Shown piece by piece: positions 6,399-14,248 of a stretch of 21,173 bases of DNA. Each line of letters starts with the position of its first letter. Positions within the stretch are counted from its first letter, which is position 1. Origin of the DNA: a virus; the IMG/VR virus record IMGVR_UViG_3300021960_000630, positions 1 through 21,173 of that record. The stretch is one strand, 5' to 3'. The translations under genes were made by a program, and so were the position numbers. Below the pieces are notes generated by a model that was not told where the DNA came from, did no database searches, and saw only the letters and a program-made list of their open reading frames with translations.

Positions 6399-6806
6399 TT
6401 GGCAAAGTTTGTTTTAACAGACGCTAGCGTAACAATTAATAGCGTGGATCTTAGCGACCACGTTGCAAGCGTTACTCTAGACATAACCGCCGACGAAATA
6501 GAGGAAACCGCTTTTGGGCAAACCTTTAAATCAAGATTGGGCGGCCTTAAAGACGGATCATTAAGTATTGATTTCCACCAAGATTTCGCAGCTAGCGAAG
6601 TGGACGCAACACTATGGCCTCTTCTAGGTACCGTTACAACTTTTGAATTAAAGCCAACAAGTGGCGCAGTATCTTCAACTAACCCGAAATATAGCGGATC
6701 CGTATTGGTTAACCAACACCAACCGGTAGCTAACGGAGTTGGAGAATTGGCTAGCTTTAGTGTTAGCTTTCCTACAAGTGGCACAATAACAAGAGCTACA
6801 AGTTAA
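6399..6806 (+). CDS. Tail-tube (major tail) protein, short paralogue
   Basis: 135 residues from TTG, selected because AAAGGAG at 6387-6393 lies five bases upstream and the protein then starts MAKFVLTD, exactly parallel to MAKYVFTD of the gene at 4604. Shared landmarks are 'VTLDITADE', 'GGLKDGSLSID', a central 'tLwpLLGTVTTFEL' strand, and 'GVGELASFSVSFPTSGTITR'. It lacks the extra C-terminal Ig-like domain of the longer copy. Its position directly before the chaperone genes is the normal place of the major tail protein. Having both copies suggests a mixed tube or a division between main tube and an end ring. Confidence 0.8.
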   Translation: MAKFVLTDASVTINSVDLSDHVASVTLDITADEIEETAFGQTFKSRLGGLKDGSLSIDFHQDFAASEVDATLWPLLGTVTTFELKPTSGAVSSTNPKYSGSVLVNQHQPVANGVGELASFSVSFPTSGTITRATS

Positions 6807-7072
6807 TGTCTAAAATACAGGGGTTACACCAACTCACTCTCGTATTAGAAGACGGTACTAAAAAAGAAGTAACGTTAAGACCCGTAGACTTCGTAGCTTT
6901 AGAGAGAAAATTTGGGCAACGACCGGCAAGCGAGTTAGAAAAATTATCTTTTGAAGAGCTAATGTATTTATGTTGGAGCGCTAGTAAGCGTACCGGCGTA
7001 ACAGACGATTTCGATAAGTGGTTAAATACCGTTGCGACTATTGACGGTTTAGGTGGCGTAGACCCGGAGTAA
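6806..7072 (+). CDS. Tail assembly chaperone, short form (gpG-like)
   Basis: 88 residues, starting on TAATG overlap with the tail-tube gene. 'KIQGLHQLTLVLEDGTKKEVTLRPVDFVALERKF' followed by a helical region with 'SFEELMYLCWSASKRTGVTDDFDKWL' is the typical short chaperone of siphophage tails, resembling lambda gpG in size and position. It binds the tape measure protein during tail assembly. A second reading frame follows without a start codon of its own and is reached by a -1 frameshift near the stop (see 7045-7224), giving a longer GT form. Confidence 0.8.
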   Translation: MSKIQGLHQLTLVLEDGTKKEVTLRPVDFVALERKFGQRPASELEKLSFEELMYLCWSASKRTGVTDDFDKWLNTVATIDGLGGVDPE

Positions 7073-7224
7073 CCGGCGGCTATTATATAGAATTAATAGC
7101 CGAAGTTAGCTTAGCCGCCGGACTAAACCCTATGGAAGTAGCGGAGTTACCGTTACCTATGTTTTTAGCACTACAAAACGCTCTACAAAAAAGAGCCGAG
7201 CAGGAAAAAAAGAGATATGGCTAA
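7045..7224 (+). CDS. Tail chaperone frameshift extension (gpGT C-terminal part)
   Basis: The -1 frame relative to the chaperone gene is open from 7045 to TAA at 7222-7224. The coding part beyond the G stop reads TGGYYIELIAEVSLAAGLNP and then MEVAELPLPMFLALQNALQK plus a basic RAEQEKKRYG tail. There is no usable start codon until an internal ATG at 7132, so it is best explained as the T domain of a G-T fusion made by programmed frameshifting, as known for siphophage tail chaperones. The likely slip region is 7045-7072; a shift at CCG (7064-7066) would give ...VDPGVTGGYY. No classical X-XXY-YYZ heptamer is present. The end overlaps the next gene. Confidence 0.75.
   Translation, partial: RFRWRRPGVTGGYYIELIAEVSLAAGLNPMEVAELPLPMFLALQNALQKRAEQEKKRYG
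7073..7121 (+). promoter_or_regulatory. RNA structure downstream of the frameshift region
   Basis: CCGGCGGCTA (7073-7082) is exactly complementary to TAGCCGCCGG (7112-7121). Overlapping it, CGGCTATTA (7077-7085) is exactly complementary to TAATAGCCG (7094-7102). The two helices share 7077-7082 and so exclude each other. Both begin within a few bases of the G stop codon, the distance expected of a frameshift stimulator. The region is also coding for the T domain. Confidence 0.7.
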
Positions 7225-7810
7225 TATAAAGAAAACTACAAGCGGTAGCGGTATAGCAGTTGAGGGACTTAACGATACTATTAAGGGCTTACGTGATCTA
7301 TCGCAGGGTAGCGAAGTTAAGAAGTCTTTAAGAGCTTTACATAAAGATATATCTAAAGAAGTAGAGAGCCAAACAAGAATAGAGGCTTTAAAACAGAGTG
7401 TACAGGGACGCCCGGTACCTAAAAGAACGCAGGGAGCAAAAGGTTACGTCGGTGGAGGTACGGATCGTAGCGCTTATTTAGATATTAGACGTACTAATAA
7501 ATTTGTACGTAACTTAGAGTTTGGTAGAGATTATCAATTTTTAAATTTTTATAATAGATCACAAGCTAAAGGAAGATCCGTTAGTGCTAATGCAACCGGT
7601 ATATTTTTTCCGGCTAGCGAACTTAAAAGAAGAGTTTATAAAAAGTGGGTAGGTAATAAATGGAGAAGTACCGGAGTATTTCCGGAGGGTATTAAAACTC
7701 ACGGTTACGTAGCGGAGCCAACAATAGCTAAAGCAGTACCAAGAATTACAGAAGATTATAGCGACCGTATGTTTGATACAGTTAAAAAAGCAATTAAGGA
7801 AAATAAATAA
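7217..7810 (+). CDS. gp10-like tail protein (probable)
   Basis: 197 residues, basic. 'AVEGLNDTIKGLRDL' at the start, a Lys-rich helix with 'KDISKEVESQTRIEAL', then 'VPKRTQGAKGYVGGG', 'NLEFGRDYQ', 'FFPASELKRRVYKKW', and a final 'GYVAEPTIAKAVPRITEDYSDRMFDTVKKAI' follow the plan of HK97 gp10-like proteins (N-terminal 'v.Gl..l...L', central 'EFG', C-terminal 'P.l......i'). Those usually lie in the neck gene block, so its place between chaperone and tape measure is unusual. Translation begins inside the T-domain end and ends in TAATG with the tape measure gene. The family call is moderate; it could be another minor tail protein. Confidence 0.5.
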   Translation: MANIKKTTSGSGIAVEGLNDTIKGLRDLSQGSEVKKSLRALHKDISKEVESQTRIEALKQSVQGRPVPKRTQGAKGYVGGGTDRSAYLDIRRTNKFVRNLEFGRDYQFLNFYNRSQAKGRSVSANATGIFFPASELKRRVYKKWVGNKWRSTGVFPEGIKTHGYVAEPTIAKAVPRITEDYSDRMFDTVKKAIKENK

Positions 7811-10014
7811 TGGCCGAAAGTACAAAAACGTTAAGGTTTGAATTTTTAGCAGATACTAAAAAGTTTTTAGGCAATATAGGGCAAGTAGGTAGCAAGTTTG
7901 GCGATCTAGGCGCCGAAATGAAGAAAACCGGCGATACAGTTAATAAGATCTTCGCAGGTATAGGCGTAGCAGCAGGAGCAACCGCCGCTAAATCTATAAC
8001 CGCCTTTAGAGATTTCGAAACCGGTATGAACGAAGTATTTACGTTGTTACCGGGTACAAGCCAAGAAACTTTCGACCAAATAAATAAAGATGTTTTAAAA
8101 CTATCCAAAGAGATCGGTAAATTACCGGAAGATGTTATACCCGCTTTATACGATAGCTTGTCGGCCGGTGTACCACCGGACAACGTATTTACTTTCCTAG
8201 AAGTAGCTAATAAATTAGCCGTAGGTGGAGCAACAGAGTTAGGGATAGCAGTAGACGGCTTAACTACAGTAGTAAACGCTTTTGGTAGCGACGTTATTAG
8301 CGTAGGCGAGGCTAGCGATATTATCTTTACTGCGGTAAAAGGTGGTAAAACAACAGTAGAGCAATTATCTAAAGCTATGTTTAACGTAGCGCCTATTGCT
8401 GCGTCTATGGGTATTGAGTTTGGTAATGTTACTGCCGCAGTTGCAACACTAACCGCCTCCGGTACTCCAACAAGCGTAGCTATGACGCAGATTAGAGCAG
8501 CACTTAGCGAATTAGCTAAACCAACTACCAAGATCTCATTATTATTTAAAGAATTAACCGGCAAGTCTTTTGAAGAATTTATAGCCGGTGGTGGAGATCT
8601 TAAAGAGGGTTTCGATATTATTGCTAAGGGAGCAAAAGATAGCGGTAGGCCGTTAGCCGATTATGTTGGATCCGTAGAGGCTTTAGGCGCAATACAAACA
8701 CTTACCGGTAAAGGTAGCGAGAAGTTTGCTAGTGAAATATTAGCCGCAGAAAACGCAATAGGAGCAACCGACGCAGCTTTTGAGCAGGGATCGCAGGGTA
8801 TAGGATTAGTTTTAGAGAAATTAAAAGCAGCGTTTCAAGTTTTTCAAATAGAGATCGGCCAAAAATTAGCTCCAATATTGATCGACGCAATAGATAATAT
8901 ACAGAAAAAATTTAAAGAGATCCAACCGGGATTACAGGCTTTCGTAGAAAACGTTAAATCTTTTTTTACAAGTGATGAAGTACAAAACACTATTAAAAGA
9001 CTTACTAAGGCTTTTAATGATCTAGGAGATAGATTAAGACCGGTATTTGAGAGAGTACAAAAGTTTTTCGAGCAAAACCCTAAAGTATTATTTACAGGTT
9101 TAGCAGTAGTTATAGGTGGAATACTTCTAGCTAGTGTTATATCTTTAGCTAGTGCTTTCGCTGCACTATTTAGCCCGGTTACGATCATACTTGGATTAAT
9201 TGCCGCTTTAGCAGGTGGGTTTAGATATGCTTATGATAACTTCGAGGGATTTAGAAATTTCGTAGATAATGGTATAGCTTTCCTTAAAAATTTGTTTAAT
9301 AATTTTATAACTTTCTTTAAGGGCGACGGTTTCCAAAACGGTATGACTAAGGCTTTTGAATTTGTTAAAACTCAATTTAAGTTATTACAAGTTGTATTCG
9401 ACGGAGTAGTACAGTTTATAAAAGGTTTATTTAGTGGAGATGTAGCAGAGGCAGTAGGCGGACTTAAAAAAATATTCTTAGGTTTACTTAACTTTTTCAA
9501 AAATAATTTTAATTTAATGGAAACTCTTAAAGATGTATTTATAGGAGCTTTAACTAAAGCTAAGGATTTTATTTGGCCTAAGATCAAAGAATTTGGCGAG
9601 GGTTTTATGGAAACTATGAAAACAGTACTTAAAACCGGAGCAGGAGTTGTATTAGAGGGTGTTAAGTATGTATTTAATAAAGTTATAGATAAGATCAACG
9701 ATTTTATTAATAAACTAAACGACGGGTTAGGATTTAGCTTTTTTGGTATAGACATAGACCCGCCGGATATACCAAATATACCGAGGTTGGCTAAAGGTGG
9801 TATCGTAACCAAGCCTACTACCGCCGTAGTTGGCGAGGCAGGGGCAGAGGCTATAATACCTTTATCGTCGAGAGTTGGCGACGGACTTGGCCTAGGAAAA
9901 CAAACATACAACATAACAGTTAACGCCGGGATCGGTACAGACGGAGCAGACGTAGGCCGATTAATCGTTGAACAGATAGAAAAATATAATAGACGTAACC
10001 TAAGGTTTGTATAA
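7810..10014 (+). CDS. Tail tape measure protein
   Basis: 734 residues. The N-terminal third (about 60-300) is a TP901/phage-tail minor protein domain with 'FRDFETGMNEVFTLLPG', 'LPEDVIPALYDSLSAGV' and 'AVATLTASGTPTSVAMTQIRAAL'. Residues 330-425 are helical. Residues 427-470 ('VLFTGLAVVIGGILLASVIS' onward) form two hydrophobic segments that may insert into the host membrane on ejection. Residues 657-690 have 'RLAKGGIVTKPTTAVVGEAG' then 'AEAIIPL', a typical tape measure C-terminal motif. At about 0.15 nm per residue the tail would be near 110 nm, a rule-of-thumb inference. It is flanked by TAATG overlaps on both sides. Confidence 0.92.
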   Translation: MAESTKTLRFEFLADTKKFLGNIGQVGSKFGDLGAEMKKTGDTVNKIFAGIGVAAGATAAKSITAFRDFETGMNEVFTLLPGTSQETFDQINKDVLKLSKEIGKLPEDVIPALYDSLSAGVPPDNVFTFLEVANKLAVGGATELGIAVDGLTTVVNAFGSDVISVGEASDIIFTAVKGGKTTVEQLSKAMFNVAPIAASMGIEFGNVTAAVATLTASGTPTSVAMTQIRAALSELAKPTTKISLLFKELTGKSFEEFIAGGGDLKEGFDIIAKGAKDSGRPLADYVGSVEALGAIQTLTGKGSEKFASEILAAENAIGATDAAFEQGSQGIGLVLEKLKAAFQVFQIEIGQKLAPILIDAIDNIQKKFKEIQPGLQAFVENVKSFFTSDEVQNTIKRLTKAFNDLGDRLRPVFERVQKFFEQNPKVLFTGLAVVIGGILLASVISLASAFAALFSPVTIILGLIAALAGGFRYAYDNFEGFRNFVDNGIAFLKNLFNNFITFFKGDGFQNGMTKAFEFVKTQFKLLQVVFDGVVQFIKGLFSGDVAEAVGGLKKIFLGLLNFFKNNFNLMETLKDVFIGALTKAKDFIWPKIKEFGEGFMETMKTVLKTGAGVVLEGVKYVFNKVIDKINDFINKLNDGLGFSFFGIDIDPPDIPNIPRLAKGGIVTKPTTAVVGEAGAEAIIPLSSRVGDGLGLGKQTYNITVNAGIGTDGADVGRLIVEQIEKYNRRNLRFV

Positions 10015-11246
10015 TGGCTCAACCTACGGTAAGAGTTAGGCTAGGTTTTACTCCAAATACCTTTACTTTAGATGATCTAGTTAGAGGTATTTTAGATACC
10101 GGGCAATTAGGCGGAGCAGTAACTTTAACAGATGTTACCGCAGACGTACAGAATATAGCTATAAGTCGTGGTAGATCTAAAGATTTAGATAGCTTTTTTA
10201 CCGGTAGTTGTGCAATTAAATTATTAAATAACTCTAGAAAATACGAAAATACTAATACGAGTAGCCCTTATTATCCCGGTATTGAGCCTTTTATTATTAT
10301 GCACGTCGACGCTACTACCGACGGCGGATCTACTTACGAAGATCTATTCGTAGGTTTCGTAGCAGATATTGCCTTAACTTATCCGGATAGTAATAACTCT
10401 TTTGCTACTTTTACCGGTTTCGACGCTTTTATGAAGATTAATAACACCGAATTAGTTAACGCTAGTTTTTCAAGTACAGATAGCGGAACTATGATCGGTA
10501 ATATTTTAGATAATGCTAGCGTTAAATTTAGTACGGCAAATAGAGATATTGAAACCGGAGTAAGCACTATGCAAGCTCTTAGCGGTATTACGGATAATAC
10601 ATTAAGTTTATTACAAACTATAGAACGTAGCGAAAATGGATTATTATTTATGTCTAAAAGCGGTAAATTAACTTTTAAAAATAGACATACTACTTATCCT
10701 AGTGTTGTTAGTAAAACTTTTAGCGATGACGGTAGCGATATTGCATATACTAAAGTCGATTATATAAACGATGATAACGAAATTTACAATATTATTAACT
10801 TAACTCGTGAGGGTGGATCTACTCAAACACAACAAGACGCAGGATCACAACTTAAATATTTGATCCGTACATTAACTAGATCCGGTTTATTAAACGATAA
10901 TGATACAGAAGTTAACGACGCTGCTTTATATCTTTTAGGTAAATTTAAAGACGCTTTATTACGTTTTGATAATTTAGAGGTTAATGTTAATGATCTAAGT
11001 ACTTCTAATCAAAATTTAATTTTAGAGAGTGAAGTAGGAGATATTGTAAGCGTTGAGCTTACACCTCCGGGAAGTGGTAGCCCGGCTCAAATAATAAGCC
11101 GTGAGATCTTAGACGCTATAAACTACAGTATTACACCCGATACCTTTAAAGTAGGATATAAATTAAGTAGCGCTAACCAACAAGCGTTTTTACGTTTAGA
11201 TAATACTTTATTTGGACATCTAGACGATGATAAGTTAGGTTACTAA
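10014..11246 (+). CDS. Tail tip / baseplate hub protein (minor tail)
   Basis: 410 residues directly after the tape measure gene with a one-base overlap. The N-terminal part ('DVTADVQNIAISRGRSKDLDSFFTGSCAIKLLNNSRKY' through 'EDLFVGFVADIALTYPD') matches minor tail proteins of actinobacterial phages, in which 'V...v..i....GR...ld....G...i.l.N..r...p' is followed by 'lf.G.v...'. The second half contains 'TLLQTIERSENGLLFMSKSG'-like text ('LSLLQTIERSENGLLFMSKS') and a C-terminal 'SREILDAINYSITPDTFKVGYKL'. Such proteins form the tail tip ring or hub that carries receptor-binding proteins. No peptidase or lysozyme motif is visible. Confidence 0.65.
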   Translation: MAQPTVRVRLGFTPNTFTLDDLVRGILDTGQLGGAVTLTDVTADVQNIAISRGRSKDLDSFFTGSCAIKLLNNSRKYENTNTSSPYYPGIEPFIIMHVDATTDGGSTYEDLFVGFVADIALTYPDSNNSFATFTGFDAFMKINNTELVNASFSSTDSGTMIGNILDNASVKFSTANRDIETGVSTMQALSGITDNTLSLLQTIERSENGLLFMSKSGKLTFKNRHTTYPSVVSKTFSDDGSDIAYTKVDYINDDNEIYNIINLTREGGSTQTQQDAGSQLKYLIRTLTRSGLLNDNDTEVNDAALYLLGKFKDALLRFDNLEVNVNDLSTSNQNLILESEVGDIVSVELTPPGSGSPAQIISREILDAINYSITPDTFKVGYKLSSANQQAFLRLDNTLFGHLDDDKLGY

Positions 11247-11291
11247 TGACATATAGCTATAAAAAACAACAAGAAAGGATAAACTAAAACT

Positions 11292-11975
11292 ATGCCTAGT
11301 GGATTTAAAACTTTCGTTACCGGAGAAGTATTAACGGCAAGCGATGTAAACAATTATTTAATGGAGCAAAGTATTTGCGTATTTGCCGACGGTACCGCAC
11401 GGGACGCAGCAATTACAAGCCCGGAAAATGGACAATTTGTATTTTTAACCGGATCCTCAACACTACAATATTATGGATCAAGTGCTTGGAATAACTTTAT
11501 AGGCGAGGGAGATATTACCGCCGTAAATACAAGTGCTACATCGGGTTTAAGTGGTGGAGCAACTAGCGGAGCCATAAATTTAGCGGTAGATCCAAGCGCA
11601 CTAACCGACGGATCCGCAATAACAGTAGATACCGCTAACGATCTATTAATTTTAGAAGATGTTACAGACGGTACAGTTTATAAAGTAAAACCTAATCAAA
11701 TAGCTAGCGGTAGTGCTAACGCTTTAGAGGACGGAGATAGCAATTTAACAATTACCGACGGAGTAACTAACGGTTTATCTTATGTCTTAGACGCTACAAC
11801 TATGGCAGATTGGGACGAGGCCGGTATTAATTTAACTACTAACGGAGGTATTTATAGACATAATCTAACTATTGCGCCTAGTTTTACAATAGCAGCAGAC
11901 GAGGGAGCAGTTTTAGCAGGTACAATAACTATTACAGGTACCGTAACGGTAAATGGCTCGTTGGTGGTTGTTTAA
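11292..11975 (+). CDS. Tail fibre-type structural protein
   Basis: 227 residues. The start 'MPSGFKTFVTGEVLTASDVNNYLMEQSICVFADGTARDAAITSPEN' followed by 'GQFVFLTGSSTLQYYGSSAW' is a module I know from many fibre proteins of environmental phages; it looks like a short trimerising or attachment domain. The rest is Thr/Ser/Gly-rich beta repeats ending in 'GTITITGTVTVNGSLVVV', a typical small fibre tip. AAGAAAGGATAAACTAAAACT provides a weakly spaced ribosome site. It ends in TAATG with the next gene. It probably belongs to the adsorption apparatus together with the genes up to 15639. Confidence 0.7.
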   Translation: MPSGFKTFVTGEVLTASDVNNYLMEQSICVFADGTARDAAITSPENGQFVFLTGSSTLQYYGSSAWNNFIGEGDITAVNTSATSGLSGGATSGAINLAVDPSALTDGSAITVDTANDLLILEDVTDGTVYKVKPNQIASGSANALEDGDSNLTITDGVTNGLSYVLDATTMADWDEAGINLTTNGGIYRHNLTIAPSFTIAADEGAVLAGTITITGTVTVNGSLVVV

Positions 11976-12166
11976 TGCCAATATTAAAAGTAAATACAAT
12001 AAGTAAAGCTACAGGAAACAATATTACTTTAAATGATCCTATAAATTTAAAAAGTTACACTACAACAGAGAGAAACGCCTTAACTTCAACCGCAGGCGAT
12101 ACAATTTTTAACAGTACAGATAATAAAGTACAATTTTATAATGGTACGAGTTGGGTTAATTTATAA
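11975..12166 (+). CDS. Stand-alone copy of the fibre N-terminal module
   Basis: 63 residues, almost entirely the 60-aa module that also begins the next two genes: 'NLKSYTTTERNALTSTAGDT' and 'KVQFYNGTSW'. Here it stops at 'VNL' instead of continuing into a glycine-rich adhesin. The module reads like a short beta hairpin followed by 'YNGTSW', a common connector in fibre proteins. Overlapping start and stop codons on both sides show it is translated in line with its neighbours. It may be a small structural subunit or a remnant of a third adhesin that lost its distal part. Confidence 0.7.
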   Translation: MPILKVNTISKATGNNITLNDPINLKSYTTTERNALTSTAGDTIFNSTDNKVQFYNGTSWVNL

Positions 12167-13149
12167 TGTCAACTTTAGAAACTAATTCTATCGGTAAATA
12201 TTCGGGCAATAATATATCTATTGATGATCCATTAAATTTAAAAAGTTATACAACAACAGAGAGGAACGCTTTAAGTGTATCTAATGGCGATCTAATTTAT
12301 AACTCAACCGAGGGTAAATTACAATTTTATAATGGTACTTCTTGGGCTAATACAAGTAATATAGAGGGTTTTGAAATTGAATATTTAGTCGTAGGAGGCG
12401 GTGGAGCGGGAGCTTATCGTTATGACGCTCAACGAGCAGCAGGAGCAGGCGGAGCAGGTGGTTTTAGAAATTCAACTACAGGAGAGGAAAGCGGTTACCC
12501 TATGACCGATCCCGAGCAAAAATATATAGCAGCAATTTCAACTAATTATACGGTTACAGTTGGCGCAGGTGGTACAGGAGCTATTTACGGTGGTACAAGT
12601 GGTAACGATAGCCAATTTAGTATAATTGTAGCCGCAGGCGGAGGCCGTGGATCTTCTGCTTTTACAGGAAGAGCGGGCGGTATTTCGGGTAGTGATAAAA
12701 CTACCGTTGGAAGTGGCGGAGGAGGCCAAATAGGATCCTATAACTCGGGCGATGATCGAGGAGGCGGTGGCTCATACGGGCAGGGAGCCTCGGGATCATC
12801 TAGAGGCGGTGGAGGCGGAGCAGGCGCCGTAGGTACTAACCCAACAGGAGGAGCCGGAAAAAGTAGCGCTATTAGTGGATCTTCTACAACTTATGCTACA
12901 GGTGGTACCGGAAATAATAATAACGCAGGATCGGCAAATACAGGCAACGGAGGGGGCAGCTCGACAAGCGACGGGGGCGGTGGATCCTCGGGTAATGGTT
13001 ACGCAGGTGGCAGCGGTATAGTAATTTTAAAATATCCGGATAGCTATAGTATTAGTGGCGGAGCAGGTTTAACATCTTCTACAACAACTTCGGGAGGTTA
13101 TAAAATTACTACTTTTACCGCAGGAACAGATACAATATCTTTTAGTTAG
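12166..13149 (+). CDS. Glycine-rich tail adhesin 1
   Basis: 327 residues. Residues 1-60 are the shared module. Residues 68-300 begin 'EIEYLVVGGGGAGA', include 'YTVTVGAGGTGAIYGGTSGN' and 'FSIIVAAGGGRG', continue in Gly-rich runs (DDRGGGGSYGQG, SRGGGGGAGAVG) and close with 'GGSGIVILKYP'. This matches glycine-rich fibre tips known in phages, where polyglycine-II helices pack as a sandwich and surface loops contact the receptor. Residues 299-327 are a beta tail (GAGLTSSTTTSGGYKITTFT...) repeated at the end of the next gene. Its coding DNA is locally GC-rich because of Gly codons. Confidence 0.82.
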   Translation: MSTLETNSIGKYSGNNISIDDPLNLKSYTTTERNALSVSNGDLIYNSTEGKLQFYNGTSWANTSNIEGFEIEYLVVGGGGAGAYRYDAQRAAGAGGAGGFRNSTTGEESGYPMTDPEQKYIAAISTNYTVTVGAGGTGAIYGGTSGNDSQFSIIVAAGGGRGSSAFTGRAGGISGSDKTTVGSGGGGQIGSYNSGDDRGGGGSYGQGASGSSRGGGGGAGAVGTNPTGGAGKSSAISGSSTTYATGGTGNNNNAGSANTGNGGGSSTSDGGGGSSGNGYAGGSGIVILKYPDSYSISGGAGLTSSTTTSGGYKITTFTAGTDTISFS

Positions 13150-13155
13150 GAAAAT

Positions 13156-14214
13156 ATGAGCAGAATTAATACAAATACAATAGCAACAAGCGACGGAAAT
13201 AATGTAGCTTTAGATAGTGCTTTAAATTTAAAAAGTTATACTACTACACAACGTAACGCCTTAACTTCAACTGCGGGAGATATGATCTACAATACTACCG
13301 ATAATAAAGTACAAACATATAACGGTAGTAGTTGGGACGATTTAGGTAACCCTTTTACCGATATAGATTTTTTAGTTATAGCCGGTGGAGGAGCGGGCGC
13401 TTTTAATGATAACGGCGGAGGTTATGCCTCCGGTGGTGGTGGCGCAGGAGGTTATAGAACTTCTTACGGTACCGGTAACGTTAGCGGAGGTAGTAGCCCG
13501 GTTGAAACTGCTTATAAAGTTTTAGTAGACGGATCTACTACATACACTATTACTATAGGCGCCGGATCTAGTACCTATAGACAACCCGCTAGTAATAGTC
13601 AATTTGCCGATATAATATCTTATGGTGGAGGCTCTAGCGATAGAAACAATAGTTTTAATGGTAACAATGGAGGCTCGGCGTCGGGTGTAACAGGTTTTCC
13701 AAGTAGTAATATAGGTTATGGTTTAGCCGGACAGGGTAGTAATGGTGGCGCCTCGTCAACCGCAGGCGGAGGCGGAGGCGGAGCAGGAGGGGTAGGAGCT
13801 AATGCTACTAGCCAAACTGCACCGGGAGCCGGTGGTACCGGTTTATCTTCATCTATAACAGGATCCGCAGTAGATAGAGCCGGCGGAGGCGGAGGCGGAG
13901 CAGGCGGCACAGGAACAGGAGCAGCAGGAGGCACCGGAGGAGGTGGAGCCGGAGCTAATGGGACTAATAACGCTACAGTTGGTAATACAGGTACCGCAGG
14001 TACAATTAATACCGGCGGAGGCGGAGGCGGTGGATCCGGTGGAACTAGCGCAGGATCAATAGCTAACGGTGGTAGTGGTGTAGTAATTTTAAGATATGCT
14101 ACCGCAGACGCAACTATTTCTATTGGAGCAGGTTTAACAAGTACATCTACTACAGACGGTAGCGACACTATAGTTACTTTTACGGCCGGTACAGATACGG
14201 TAACTTTTAGTTAA
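13156..14214 (+). CDS. Glycine-rich tail adhesin 2
   Basis: 352 residues with the same plan as adhesin 1: shared module (1-60), 'DIDFLVIAGGGAGAFND', a strand block 'YTITIGAGSSTYRQPASNSQ', long Gly-rich part, 'GGSGVVILRYA', and a 29-residue tail close to that of adhesin 1 ('GAGLTSTSTTDGSDTIVTFT'). The Gly-rich middle is not alignable run by run with adhesin 1, so the two probably recognise different targets or are diverging. AGGA overlapping the previous stop serves as ribosome site. GGCGGA tandem triplets at 13765, 13882 and 14014 are possible recombination points. Confidence 0.82.
   Translation: MSRINTNTIATSDGNNVALDSALNLKSYTTTQRNALTSTAGDMIYNTTDNKVQTYNGSSWDDLGNPFTDIDFLVIAGGGAGAFNDNGGGYASGGGGAGGYRTSYGTGNVSGGSSPVETAYKVLVDGSTTYTITIGAGSSTYRQPASNSQFADIISYGGGSSDRNNSFNGNNGGSASGVTGFPSSNIGYGLAGQGSNGGASSTAGGGGGGAGGVGANATSQTAPGAGGTGLSSSITGSAVDRAGGGGGGAGGTGTGAAGGTGGGGAGANGTNNATVGNTGTAGTINTGGGGGGGSGGTSAGSIANGGSGVVILRYATADATISIGAGLTSTSTTDGSDTIVTFTAGTDTVTFS
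13765..14031 (+). repeat. GC-rich GGCGGA tandem triplets inside adhesin 2
   Basis: Three consecutive GGCGGA units followed by GCAGG occur at 13765-13787 and again at 13882-13904. A third near copy is at 14014-14031 (ending GGCGGT). Spacing is 117 and 132 bases, both multiples of three, so unequal exchange would keep the reading frame. They encode runs of glycine. Confidence 0.8.
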
Positions 14215-14248
14215 TATGAAAATTTATAATATTATTAAGTTAATAAAC

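Larger units (their letters stand above)
11975..13335 (+). repeat. Tripled 60-codon fibre module (11975-12154, 12166-12345, 13156-13335)
   Basis: The three copies align over 60 codons without gaps. Copies share AATTTAAAAAGTTA at the DNA level and protein landmarks NLKSYTTT, RNAL, GD and YNG(T/S)SW. Copies 2 and 3 continue into glycine-rich adhesins; copy 1 ends at once. A matching 29-codon repeat ends both adhesins (13060-13146 and 14125-14211), so each adhesin middle is bracketed by homologous DNA. Confidence 0.85.

Noticed and set aside
7794-8564. 256-aa ORF on the minus strand inside the tape measure gene
   Set aside because: It is fully antisense to a strongly supported gene, has no family pattern and low-complexity Ser/Ala/Leu text, as expected for a mirror frame.
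9372-10022. 216-aa minus-strand ORF at the end of the tape measure gene
   Set aside because: Antisense shadow with no ribosome site and no recognisable domain.
13765-14031. Possible CRISPR array from spaced GC-rich repeats
   Set aside because: Repeats are short glycine-codon tandems inside an open frame with unequal spacing and no leader or cas genes.
13716-14168. 150-aa proline-rich minus-strand ORF
   Set aside because: The proline runs are the complement of the glycine codons of adhesin 2; there is no independent evidence.
11975-14214. Possible diversity-generating retroelement around the adhesins
   Set aside because: No reverse transcriptase gene or template/variable repeat pair is visible in the window.
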